A program made the translations under genes and the position numbers. From Knufia peltigerae (lineage: Eukaryota > Ascomycota > Eurotiomycetes > Chaetothyriales > Trichomeriaceae): DNA of 64,000 nt. Location: assembly GCA_030247855.1 (NCBI GenBank), contig JAPDRN010000088.1:62001-126000 (forward strand), given 5' to 3'. Shown here piece after piece: positions 44,510 to 55,285 of this stretch. The notes beneath the pieces are model-generated. The model saw nothing but the letters and a program-made list of their open reading frames with translations, was not told the DNA's origin and did no database searches. Numbering within the stretch: the first letter of the stretch is position 1; each line of letters opens with the position of its first letter.

Positions 44510-45350
44510 TCTTCTTCTTGTCAATGTCAGGAGCGTTGGTCTTTGGTCTTCTTTCGTCGGCCGAGCTTGCTTGCTATGCAGTTCATGCCAATCATGTTTT
44601 TGATCGCTAGACTTGATGCCGGGAAGTTGGGCTGCTTCTCTGGCGTATGGAATTTATTGGACCCAATCGGTATGATAGCACTGGACACGGGAAATTCTTT
44701 TTACCTTCTCATGCCGTTGATATACCGGATCACAAAGCCACTCGCGTCCAGTCGACGATCGTGCGAGCAGAAAGCCACAGATCCGGGCAACGAGTAATCA
44801 TCAATTTAATGAATGTAGAGCTGCTTCAAGCATGCCATCAGAATCAACGAAAAACTCTCATGAAATGAAAACAGTTGTTGACAACCGAATCGCCGAAGCG
44901 TAAAAATCTGAATTTGCACGTTGGACCCTGGTGAATCCGCGGGCAGGTCGCGTTCTCTGTAACCTCTTCCACATCGAGGCGATGACTTCGCAGACGGTGC
45001 ACCGTGTTGCGCGAGATCTTTGTTGAGGCGAAGGTGTCAGACGCGAGGTCTGAACCGATTTGTCGATTAACGACACGACACGTGCTGATCTGGTCACGTG
45101 ATACGCTTGGCAGTCGAGATCTGTCCTGGCTGATCTTGGTTAGGCTGGTAGGGGATACTACAGTAGAAGCAGCGCCGGTTAAAGCGAAAACAACCACGCG
45201 CATGTAGCTACATAGATGACAAGGTGCGTTTATCTCGAACGTTAGCTAATGGCGGGAGATGGACCGGACAGGGGTTGACCTTTGGTTCGCAATGCATGGT
45301 GCTTGCAGGACCAGATGTGTTCTCTATGAACTTCAATGGGGGCTGAACAT
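44510..45350. other. Convergent intergenic region
   Basis: 0.84 kb between the CFEM gene and the 3' end of RPN13. Nothing coding is supported. Confidence 0.45.
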
Positions 45351-46680
45351 CTATTCTATTTCCATGTCGTCTCCAGCGTTTGGCCTCTCCACGGAATGTT
45401 TCACGCCTTCCACAAAAGCTTTGACGGCTTCGGCACCGCCCAGGGGCACACCGCCTCTCCTCATGTAGCCACCATGGATGATAGGGATATTCAGAGCTTC
45501 GCTGATACTGGGCAGACCGCCGTCCCTCAAAGCAATGGTGAGGCTGGCCAAGCTCTGAGAGAATTGAGGTGACCGCAAAACTCGCCGTAGAATGTCCTTT
45601 TTCTGACCTAGACTCAGAGCCTGTTCCGCAGCCTGCACCGACGCATGATCTGTGTTCAAGGCCGATTCATCGTCCGCTTGCTGTGCCAACGTCACCAATG
45701 CTGGGGGTAGGTACTGCAGTAGTCGGTCAACAGTCTCGCTGTCTGCGGAGTCGATCCACGGGATCGTCGATGTTGGTGTCAGCAAGTCGGTAAGTGTGGT
45801 AAATACGCGATCTTGAGTGGCGGGAGCTGAATATCGGGATCTCCCTACCGACCCAAGGCCACCTGACGTCCGCGTAAAATGCTCAACGATGCTCTGCATT
45901 TCCCTCTCGGCGGCCCTGCTGGAAGGTCAGATCATTCTGGCATTGAGAGCGGAAACGGTCTCCACCAGCACGTGTGTATTACCTACGCTCTTCCGCCGTC
46001 CGCGCCTCCCTCCCGGGACTCCTCGCCCTCCTCACGAAAGTCGCCACCCGTAGCGTCTGGGCCCGCGCCAGGACCGCTCTGAGACGGCCTCCGGTTGGCA
46101 CTGTGATCCGTACCTTCAACGTCTTCCATTGGTTCGTCATCGTCGTCGTCGCCGGGCCCATGCTGGTCACCTGGTAACTCCGCCATCTGTTGTTGAACGT
46201 CGACGTCTTCCCCTTGCAGAAGATTGTCCACAATCTTGCCCAATTTCAGATCCCGGGCACTGAACCATGCAGGATCACCCTGAGGATGTTGACTGCGTGA
46301 TTGAAGCCAGAAGAGGTATCTCTGCGAGCTGGAGGAGAACTTGAGGACGTATATTCTGCCATTGGTCACTTGTCTTGAGTTGTCCGGGTTCTCTGAGCTT
46401 GTGGGATGGTAAGGGGTGAATGTGCCATCGGTGGGAAGCATCAAAAGGTCCAGCTCGGGGTTGTCCAAGGCCGCGGTTCTTGGCCGCCAGCACAAGTGTA
46501 GCAGCTCATCTTCGGCGTAGAGATAGAGGTAACCGGGTGTCGGGAGAGGTTTTACCTTGGCGGGCGTCGTGCCAGACTGGACAGAAGTCAACGTGTGCCC
46601 CTTTCAGATCGGCAAGTCAACAAACTCACCTGAAGCTCACAGAGCCCAGCCTTGAACGTGATGATGGGTTGTATCGACAT
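45351..46680 (-). CDS. RPN13: Proteasomal ubiquitin receptor Rpn13/ADRM1
   Basis: Three exons, 46680-46630, 46576-45987 and 45918-45351, giving 402 residues. Introns use GTGAGT and GTAGGT donors; the first exon encodes MSIQPIITFKAGLCELQ. The N-terminal Pru domain (about residues 1-120) binds ubiquitin and Rpn2; visible parts are FKAG, VKPLPTPGYLYLYAEDELLHLCWRPR and GRIYVLKFSSSSQRYLFWLQS. An acidic linker with a D5 run follows. The C-terminal DEUBAD-type helical domain (about residues 225-375) binds the deubiquitinase UCH37 in relatives. The full domain set is longer than the yeast protein, which has only the Pru domain. It is transcribed divergently from the eL6 gene 392 bases away. Confidence 0.9.
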
Positions 46681-47072
46681 GAGAAGAGGGCAGTGACACA
46701 AGGATTGTCCAAAAGGAAAAGGTGATGGTAGGGAGGGTTGTGATAGTGTCGTTGGACGTCGTGGGGTGGTTCGTTGTGAGAAGTAATTGAGGTCGTCAAA
46801 TTGTCATTGCGTAGGGTCGGACAAAGGTACTCGTCTACGCAACTGCACAGGAAGCCTGGCTCTGAGCGGGCCCAAACACCGTGACGGTCACGTGGACAAT
46901 ATCTTCGGAAAACCTGCCCCATGCTGGGTGATCGCACCTGCCAAGCCCGTCCACATTTTGGGTGCGCACCATCAATTCGCATGAACACTTCGCAGGACCG
47001 ACGACCAACAACATCTCCCGCGACCACCACCTTTTTGTCTCCCTAATATCGCCTAAATCGCCCATCGCCATC
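46681..47072. promoter_or_regulatory. Divergent promoter of RPN13 and eL6
   Basis: A 392-base space between two start codons pointing apart. It must hold the promoters of both genes. I see no TATA box I trust; the eL6 side ends in CT-rich sequence, common for ribosomal protein genes. Confidence 0.6.
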
Positions 47073-47857
47073 ATGAGCAGCACAGAGGCCAACCCAGCTG
47101 TCCAGAAAGCGGCGAGGTGGTGTAAGTTTCCGGTCCGCTCTGGTGCCCCGAGAGAGATTTACTGACCGTCTCTGCAGATCCGGCCGACGATACTCCCCTG
47201 CGCAAGAAGGTGTGTTTTTCTCCCGAGCGACGGCGACATTTCTGGTCGTCTAGAAAATATAACTTTGCCCGCGGGTGTGCGGACAGTTGGCTAACGTGAG
47301 GTGATCCAACACAGGCGAGGAAGAGTCAACATCCCACCAAGATCCGTGCTTCGCTCAAGCCTGGCGCGGTCGTGATCGTCTTGGCTGGAAGATTTCGCGG
47401 AAAGCGAGCGGTGGTCCTCGGACACTCCAAGGATGCCGTCATCGTGACCGGCCCCTTCAAGATCAACGGTGTCCCGATCCGCCGAGTCAACGCCAGATAC
47501 GTGATCGGAACCTCGACGACCGTCGACATCTCCAAGCTCGACAAGTCGGTACTGGAAAAGGTCACCAAGCCTGAATACTTTGCCCGGGAAAAGAAGAGCA
47601 AGAAGGAGAAGGGCGAGGATGCCTTTATGAAGCAGGGAGAGAAGCCAGAGGTGGGCCTTTTGTCACTTAAAGACCTGTAGACATCGAGACTAACCTATGT
47701 GCAGAAGAAGCAGCCTACGTCTGAGCGTGCATCCGACCAAAAGGCCATCGACAAGCCTCTCCTCTCCGCCATCAAGAACGAGGAATTCCTCGCCAGCTAC
47801 CTGCGATCAAGCTTCAGCCTGAGACACGGCCAACGACCCCACGAGATGGTCTTCTAA
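47073..47857 (+). CDS. RPL6: 60S ribosomal protein eL6 (L6)
   Basis: Four exons, 47073-47121, 47178-47209, 47315-47650 and 47705-47857, giving 189 residues. The small early exons (49 and 32 bases) are typical of fungal ribosomal protein genes. The sequence shows the eL6 core: [22 protein letters not shown] (an SH3-like KOW fold), [46 protein letters not shown], and a C-terminal [36 protein letters not shown] ending. It binds rRNA in the large cytosolic subunit. High expression and growth-dependent control are expected. Confidence 0.95.
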
Positions 47858-48463
47858 ACCACACCAATCAATCGTCCAGGGCGTGACGTAAAAAGACGAT
47901 GCTGATCTGGAGAGAGTCACGGAAGGGGGACGTGGTAGAAAGGCGTTTGTTGTCTGCTTGCACGATGATATTCAAGCACCTGCTTCAAGGGAAAAAAACA
48001 GAAAAATTAAAACCATGTGACAAGCCACTCCATGCGTGACCATGAAGAAAGAATTTCCATGGCCCATGCCGATCTGAGCTGTTGGGTGTGTAAATGGTCA
48101 AGAACCGAGTCTCTGACGGGTTGATTCTGCACACAAAGATGATGCTTCGGGTCCAGTTTCAGAAATCTTCGAGCCTAGACAAAATGATAAGCGACATGAA
48201 ATCTGTCTTGCGTTTGCGGTGACAGTGTTGACTCGTGATTATTGAGATTGTTGTGACGGCGAAGTGACCAAGCATCCGTGAAATCAAGGAAAACCAACGA
48301 GGGTATCATCATTCAAACGTGCTCGCTATACGTGATCATTCTTAAAAGAAATCGGCCACGACTCGCGTTGCCAATCCATCGTGATAACTATCAGATCCTA
48401 TACATCAACATCTTTCTCCTCCATATTTCGTTCAAGTCGTTATGGCCTCCTTCCATGCGACAC
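47858..48463. other. Convergent intergenic region
   Basis: 0.6 kb between the eL6 stop codon and the end of the next minus-strand gene. No coding sequence seen. Confidence 0.45.
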
Positions 48464-49651
48464 TCAACTGTTACTCCGTTTCCTGGTCCTCCTCCGCGGC
48501 CCCAAACTCTTGGCCTCCTCGATCTTCCCGCTGACCTTTCTGCTGGCCTTTCTCTTCGCGCCCTCCACCCGGGCCGGCACGTCATGCTTCTCGGCCTCCA
48601 TGGCGACGTCGTCAAGCATGTCCTGCCCTACGGCCGTGCCCATGAACCAATCGACCAGACCCCACGGGCCGTAGTTGCCTTCGCCGTCGCACATCAGGTG
48701 CGTGTCGGTGCGCCTCGCCATGCCGCCGAGGATGAAGTTGGTCGGCACGGTGCTGTACCCACTGTACGCAAAGGTCTCCTCAAGAGACACCATCGACACG
48801 TAGATGACGTACGTGATCAGGTGGAAGCGGAACAGCAGCGCGGGGAGGTACGTCGGCAAGAAGGACCGCACCAGGTAGGCGAGTGGGTGGTCGTAGCTCC
48901 CCGACAAGGGAAATGGGGTGGAGATCGAATGATACCATTCATTGTGTGCCCGCGAGAGACTGTTCTTCGACTCGTGCAGCACGTACCGGTGCAGGACGTA
49001 CGTGAAGACCTCGCGCAGGAGGTAGCCCTTGGCCAAATCTTTCAAAATGCCAAAGGGCAGAGGCAGCGTCGTCGTCACGCGCAAGGCCGAGCGGATCAGC
49101 AGGACGCGCGTGAAGAGGAGCTCGACGAGAGCCTGGATGCTGACGCCGAGGAGCGTGTTCAGAAGCGACCACCCCAACGCGCGCAGCGTTCGAATAGTGC
49201 CTTGACGGCTCGCGTTCTTGAACGGGAGGGCCGTATCGCCCAGGGCCTTGAAGTTCTCGGCGGCCGAAGGGAGCAAGGCGTCAAAGAGTACGAAGAAGGC
49301 CGACGGGAGGATGTAGAAGAGCGTCTTGACGGCCAGGGTCGCGACAAGCTCGACGCGCAGAGGCGGGTGCGACAGGACGAGCGTCGACCATGTCAGATAG
49401 AAGAACAAGAGGTTCAGCGAGGTCGAGTACGAAGAGAATGTCGGGATGAGGAGGAAGCTCAGCATCGGCAGGCCGAGGAGGGCGTCGATCATGGTGCGTA
49501 GAGTGGTGTAGGTCGCGGAGAACGGGGACGTTGCGTAGTTGTAGACGTTTGTGAAAAAGGACGGCGGCGGAGGGCATGCGAGCGCGGTGGGAAGATGGGA
49601 TGACCATGATTGAGGGAGGTAGCAGGCTGGATTGTACGGGTAGGGCGACAT
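48464..49651 (-). CDS. Fatty-acid-hydroxylase/sterol-desaturase-like membrane protein, degenerate His boxes
   Basis: A single exon of 395 residues with several hydrophobic helices and a Lys/Arg-rich C-terminus. The layout follows the di-iron fatty acid hydroxylase superfamily (ERG3, ERG25, SUR2, wax2-like proteins): a helix ending HRYVLH (H221, H226), HNEWYH (H236, H241), then SGYSTVP and DTHLMCDGEGNYG, which correspond to the usual HSGY and DxHH...NYG region. In catalytic members the boxes contain HH pairs; here the second box has only one His after the spacer, YSGY replaces HSGY, and HL replaces HH. It may be a divergent family with altered iron ligands or a non-catalytic relative. It probably sits in the ER membrane. 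Substrate unknown. Confidence 0.75.
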   Translation of the reverse strand: MSPYPYNPACYLPQSWSSHLPTALACPPPPSFFTNVYNYATSPFSATYTTLRTMIDALLGLPMLSFLLIPTFSSYSTSLNLLFFYLTWSTLVLSHPPLRVELVATLAVKTLFYILPSAFFVLFDALLPSAAENFKALGDTALPFKNASRQGTIRTLRALGWSLLNTLLGVSIQALVELLFTRVLLIRSALRVTTTLPLPFGILKDLAKGYLLREVFTYVLHRYVLHESKNSLSRAHNEWYHSISTPFPLSGSYDHPLAYLVRSFLPTYLPALLFRFHLITYVIYVSMVSLEETFAYSGYSTVPTNFILGGMARRTDTHLMCDGEGNYGPWGLVDWFMGTAVGQDMLDDVAMEAEKHDVPARVEGAKRKASRKVSGKIEEAKSLGPRRRTRKRSNS

Positions 49652-50819
49652 TGTTGCACTGCGGTCATTCAGACGTCACCGCATCAGATGGAAATGAGTT
49701 CGAGCTCGCTTCGCTCGATGAAAAAGGAAGTGAGGTTCAATGCGACACCGCAGGCTGGTCAAAGCCAGGCGAGACCAAAGAGGTTGGGCCTTTGAATCGT
49801 TAGTGTCTTGCGCCTTTGACCACGACGTCATTTTGTATACGAAAACGATTCCAGCCTTCGATGAAAATCTCACCATAGGCTGATCATGTGATTTCACACA
49901 AGCCACATTGTACGCCACAGACTTTTTGTGCCACCGCCAAATTCTCTTTTACTCTACATACAGAGTACATGGTTGCACATGCTCATCCTTTTCTTTTGGA
50001 ACAGAAGTCTCCATGAGCTCAAACCGACCCCCACGCCCGCCATGACATGGCTCGATGGTTCTGGTCCCTGGTCAACATCCAGGGCGACAAGGTGATCTTC
50101 TCGGCCCATATGTCGGCGTGAGAGATATGAAAAACAAGAGGGGAAAAAGTTCCGCCAGTAAGTCCAATTCAACAGACCCTCATCTACCATCGCATACCAG
50201 TTTATACATTGTCTCGTCCCCCTTCCGTGTTCACATGTTTGTTCCAAAGTGTCAGCTGCTTTCGTGGAAGGATCAACCGCCAGTGTGATACATTGGACGC
50301 CACTTGACTTGACAGGTAGGCGTCTGTCTCATGCGAAGCCAGCGCCGAAAATTGCCATCAACAGCCGAAGCAACTGCTCAGTTTGGCGGAACCAGAAAGT
50401 CGATTGTTTTAGCCCTTTTGGCCTTTTACGCTTTGAGCCGTCTCCATGGCCTACACCCCTGTCCGGCCCCTGCCTCATGCGGGGTTTGTATGCATCATAC
50501 AGCGCCCTGCTCGATGTCAGCTCGGGAAGACTATCTGCCTCAACTCGCTCGAGACAAGACCTGCCCTTCACTACCTAGCGAGCGATTATCCCGCTCAACC
50601 AGTACAGCATCAAGTCCGCCCCACCATTTGTTGTGGTTGCTGTCCACCCTTGCGCGCATTCTCCGCACTCAGTGGGTGACAGTCGCCACAGAGTAGGCCC
50701 TCGAAACCTCTTGTGCCCGTACTTGAAATCTAGGAGCTTGTCTCCTCTGAACAGAGGAGATTGCATCGTGTATTGTCTCTCCCTTGCCCGGAATCTCCCT
50801 CCAGATTGTCATCGACATC
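49652..50819. other. Divergent intergenic region
   Basis: 1.2 kb with the promoters of the hydroxylase-like gene (minus) and the alcohol dehydrogenase (plus). No other gene is supported. Confidence 0.45.
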
Positions 50820-52057
50820 ATGTCTCAGGCCGACATTCCCACCAAGCAGACCGCGGCGCTGGTGCCGAAACAAGGTGGACCTGTCGTCTTTGATGACGAC
50901 TATCCCGTCCCAAGGCCTCGTATCGACGAAATCCTGGTGAAGGTTCTATACACGGGTGTCTGTCAGAGCGGTAAGCACCAACGTCGAGCCCCCCAAGTCT
51001 GAGCTAGACCCATGACTCCACAGACCTGCACACGAAAGCTGGCACCGCAACGGGGGCCGACGGCCAGCCCATCACGAACATCAAGCTCCCTCACGTTGGC
51101 GGGCACGAAGGAGTGGGACGGGTCGTGGAATTCGGGCCCAACGTGTCCCCGAGGGACGACCTGCAAGTAGGGACCCTGGTGGGCATTCGCTTCGCATCCC
51201 GCGTATGCCACCAATGCGAGTATTGCACTTCAGGTAGAGAGCAGCACTGCACAAACGCGACGAATCACCTCCATCACGAGGACGGCAGCTTCCAGCAGTA
51301 CTGCGTCCTTGATACGAACTATTTGACGCTGTTGCCACAAGATGTCGACCCCCGGGTGATCGGGCCCACGCTATGTGCGGGTGTGACCGCCTACAAGGCA
51401 AGTCTCTCTACGCCGGTCAAGTCATGTCCTGACTGAAAGATCCCAGGCTGTCGTGAACGCCCACCTCAAGGAAGGCGAATGGCTGACCGTCATCGGCGCT
51501 GGCGGAGGTCTAGGCCATTTCGCAGGTATGGCGGACGCGTCGTGACAATTTTTTTCCTACTGACGGAACAAACAACAGTTCAGTACGGTCTTTCCCTGGG
51601 TGCAAAGGTGCTCGGGGTCGACGCCGGTGACGACAAGCGACAGTTTGTGGAGAGTCTGGGAGCTCGGTTCCTCGATTTTAGCAAATGCAAGGACCTCACA
51701 CACGAAGTTCAGGGAATCACGGGGGGTGGGACGCACGCCACGGTCGTGACGAGCGGCCACCCTCAGGCCTTTGGACGACTGGCCGACATGATCAGGGTAG
51801 GTGGGTCACTGTGTATGGTAGGAATTCCCCCAGGCGACGTTCATCTAGACATACCCATCGCCACGATCGTCATCAAGGGCTTGCGAATCCAGGGGAATTT
51901 GGTGGGCTCGTTAAAGGAAACTCTTCAAGCGGTTGAATTGGTGCGGGTTGGAAAGGTCAAGCCTCGCGTGCAAGTGCGTCCATTCAGAGATTTGCCCGAA
52001 GTGTATGACATGCTGGAGAAGGGTGACATACCTGGCCGGATTGTGTTGGAGATGTAG
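50820..52057 (+). CDS. Zinc-dependent alcohol dehydrogenase (ADH1 type), one GC-AG intron
   Basis: Exons 50820-50970, 51024-51397, 51447-51525 and 51579-52057, 360 residues. Zinc and catalytic parts are present: TGVCQSDLHTKAG across the first intron, GGHEGVGRVVEFG, and the structural zinc lobe CHQCEYCTSGREQHC. The Rossmann loop is IGAGGGLGHFAVQYG across the third intron; VDAGDDKR supplies the Asp that selects NAD. PTLCAGVTAYKA is typical of the yeast ADH group that interconverts ethanol or other primary alcohols and aldehydes in the cytosol. The second intron begins with GCAAGT instead of GT and ends CAG. The ending GRIVLEM is family-typical. Whether the physiological substrate is ethanol cannot be decided. 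Confidence 0.92.
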
Positions 52058-53832
52058 GGTAGATCTCGTCATGACGTCGAGTGGCAGAGGAAGTAGTTCG
52101 TACCATACAAGTGTAGTGTGTCAAGCTGCAGCAGAGCCAGGCTTGATCTGCCCGAATAGTTCGCACACAGTTCGCACACAGTTCGCACACAGTTCGCGAG
52201 GAGACATGTGAATGGTCAGTGGTGGCCTGCAAAGCCCTCAGCGTCCTCCGTAATTGCCTGCATTCTCCGGGATTGCTTTTAGAACATTTTGGCTCTCTCA
52301 CTAGCGCCAGTAAACAAGGTGGCTAGAATTGGACTTCCCTATATGGAGCCAACCTTGTCAGGGTGTCAGGGATCATCCCGGAACTCAACCAGAACAACTC
52401 AGCTTGGCAATGAAAAGCCTTCACAAACATCCGGCTGCGATCTTTTGGTACACCGGCCGTATGCCCCAATCTTGGTCCTGCCAGCTGACGGCCCTTCTGT
52501 GACACATACCTGGGGATGGCACGAAAGGACGAAAGGATGGATCAAACCCCCTCTCCCGGTCTGTGCATCTTTTCGGTGGCGTTCTGGTTCACAGATCTCG
52601 CTCTTGACCTCTTTTGTCTCTCTGCCTTTGCCATTTCGAGCGTCTTGCATCTGGGTGGCATGCCAGACGCGATCGAGCCGGGGTGGGATTTAGCGAGCTC
52701 TGAAATCTAGATCCGATCCAGGGTTGGCCACCCAAAGAAAATCGTCTGGCCTTACTCCGTAGGTCGAGCCCAAAGAAAAGCCAGGCGGTTGGACAATACG
52801 AGTCCTGTGTCCAGCCCTCTGGTTCAGAGGTCAGGCCTCCTGTGAGGCAAACCATGGTGACGAGTACCGTGAGCACCACCTTCATGCGGCCACTTTCGCT
52901 AGCTCACCATCCCCCATTCGCAGAGAACCTCGTATCTGTCCTTGCGGAGGTATGCAGTATGCAGTCCAGTGGAACAGGGGGCACCAATTCGGACGTTGGG
53001 CTTGCCCGGCTAACCCTGCTTTTGGCCGTGAGCGACAGCCCCTCCCCGTCCGTCACGCTGCGGACATGCAAGCACTTTATTGACAAGTTCAATAATCAAA
53101 GTGCCTGCATTGCATTATCGATAATCATACCGCAAGCCAAGTGGAATCTTGACACAAGGCTGTCCGGTCTCATCTGGGGATAATGGGGCCTCTGGAGTTG
53201 CTGGGCTTCTTTCCCGAAGACAGGCTGGGTTGCCCTGAGGTGCGAACAAATCGAGTCCTTCGTGTACCTGCATCAACAAGCTGTCAAGCCTAACCGATCA
53301 AGTCTTGTGTCTGCTCGTCTCGAGAACCCAGAAACAGGCAGTAGGGCCACCATCCTAATGGATCTCAAGCTTGTGATCGTTCTAGTGCATCATTCACTTG
53401 ATCTGTGCTGCAAAAATCCAGCGCGCGTTGATCCAGAAAACGAAGCACCCCTTGCCGTGGAGATGGAGACTTGCAGCCATTCCTCGTATTTTCCTGGCAC
53501 TCGCCTCAGGATTCCAGAGACGCTCTTTGGGACAGGTCTGCTTTTGAAACTCCGGATCCCTGGACATCTCGCTGTAAAAGTGGAACCCTGTCAATCCGTA
53601 TTCACGAACCACTTGCTGGAGTGGCTCTGGCACATACCAGACGCCTTGCATTTACCAGGACAACGCGCCCGCCGCAGGTCGGATTCATAGATATGGACGG
53701 TCGATAGTCGCCTACCTTTCAAGTTTCTCATTCAACGCTCGACCGACCTTCTTTGGCTCGTGATCTTGAACAGAACAAGAGAAAAGAACACCGTTCGAAA
53801 CTGGACCAGCGCCGGCGTCCCAGGCATCCCAC
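52058..53832. promoter_or_regulatory. Long upstream region of the brlA-like gene
   Basis: 1.8 kb without a supported protein gene. It holds the end of the alcohol dehydrogenase transcript, an 11-base tandem repeat (52158-52197), one inverted TACGGAGTA (52753-52761), and presumably promoter and long 5' leader of the developmental regulator. A minimal upstream open frame, ATG to TAG in five codons, lies at 53693-53707. In Aspergillus nidulans brlA is known to have a long leader with a regulatory small open frame; similarity of arrangement is suggestive only. Confidence 0.45.
52158..52197. repeat. 11-bp tandem repeat, 3.6 copies
   Basis: The unit AGTTCGCACAC occurs three times in full and then seven bases more, about 100 bases after the alcohol dehydrogenase stop codon. 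Confidence 0.92.
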
Positions 53833-55285
53833 ATGGCAAACGAACATAGCGAGATGGTTGTTGAAAGTCAGTACCTGCCCTGTTGCTGCGTCATCACGAT
53901 TTCGTCCATCTGACTGACCAGATCCAGCAATGTCCCCTCTCCATCTCCATTTCAAGACCGAGGAGAGCCCCCTCGACATCCTCCCCGAACTCGACGGTAC
54001 TCCTTTCGGAAGAGAATCGCCGGTGAGCTTCATGACGGACTGCTCGTCCATGTCGTCCAGCTTTCTCTGTGACTCTTCCATGATGGGGCCTCAGGGTCTC
54101 CGCCGCTCCTCGCTCGGATCGTGCAGCAGCATGACCTCGCCGGACATGTTCTTCACCCCGTCCGCGAGGACCGCGAGTCCCGTCACGCCCATGACCAGTG
54201 ACGCCGCGGTGCACATGTCCTGCCCGAAATATATGAAGACGGCGTCGTCGTCCTACTTGGAGAGCTGTCATCCCATGTTCCAGCTTCAGGACGCCGGGCA
54301 ATACCCTGGCGACTGCGTCTGGTTCGACGGGGCGAGCTCCCCTCTGGGCCTGCCGATGATGACGACGACCGGCATGCCGGACATGATCCTACCTCCGGTC
54401 CACCACACGCTGTACGAGTCGAAACAGCACGTCGGAAGCAAGGTCGTGTCCAATCCGATGTTGACCAAGTCCATCTTCGACGAAGCTCTGAACCCGGCGG
54501 CCGTCGCAACAATGTACGGCGGTGTGAACCCCCACCACCACCACGACCTGCTGCACGCCAACCTGGGTCATCCACCTCCTCCGGAGACCATCGAACCCAG
54601 TGTGACCTTTCAGAGGATCCTCCCCAGCTCTCCGAGCTACAAAGTCGAGCCATCCACCCCGATGAAGATCAAGGTCTTTCCCACAGCCATGTTGAGCAGC
54701 AGCCCTCCTCTACCGATCATGTCCCCTCGTATCGTTCCCACACAATCTCACGACGTGGAAGACATGCCGTACGCCGACGTCGAGCAGCTGTTCCGGTTCA
54801 CTTCGGGCAAGGGAGGTAACAGTCGGTCGCACCACCAGCACGACCGGCTGCACCGCCGAGGGTACGAGCGCAAGAACGGCGGTGGCGTTCAGGCGTCGTC
54901 GTCGAAACGCAACAAGGTCAAGACCGCCACCTCTGGGGTCAACTGTACCCCCGTCATCGAGGGGAACCCCTTCCCGTGCAGCTACCCGGGGTGCATCGAC
55001 AAGGGCACGGGGAGACAAAAGAGGTTCAAACGGCAGGAACACCGCAAACGGCACGAAAAGACCGTCCACGAGAAGCACGAGAACGACATCTACAAATGTT
55101 GGGTCCCCGAGTGCCACAAACCTTTCTCGCGGACCGACAACTTGAAAAGTCATTTGAGAAACACCCATTCCAAAAAGCCCGGCGTCCGGGGGAACCGGTA
55201 CGTCGCCACGCTGGACAGGAACAGCGAGTACTACGACCCGGATTGGCAGGGGGGCCTCGACAGAAACGGGTACCCTATCCGGTGA
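53833..55285 (+). CDS. brlA: BrlA-like C2H2 zinc-finger developmental regulator
   Basis: The main open frame runs from the ATG at 53930 to 55285, 451 residues. An upstream exon 53833-53866 (MANEHSEMVVE) can be joined in frame over a 55-base intron (GTCAGT donor, CCAG ending 53921), adding 14 residues; both forms are plausible. The C-terminus is nearly BrlA: finger 2 is CWVPECHKPFSRTDNLKSHLRNTH (C390, C395, H408, H413), followed by NRYVATLDRNSEYYDPDWQG. Finger 1 starts CSYPGC (C350, C355) and contains RFKRQEHRKRH, but has about seven extra residues between its second Cys and first His. BrlA is the switch for conidiophore development in Eurotiomycetes, binding BrlA response elements upstream of spore genes. 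The N-terminal 330 residues are Ser/Pro/Met-rich and presumably activating. Confidence 0.85.
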
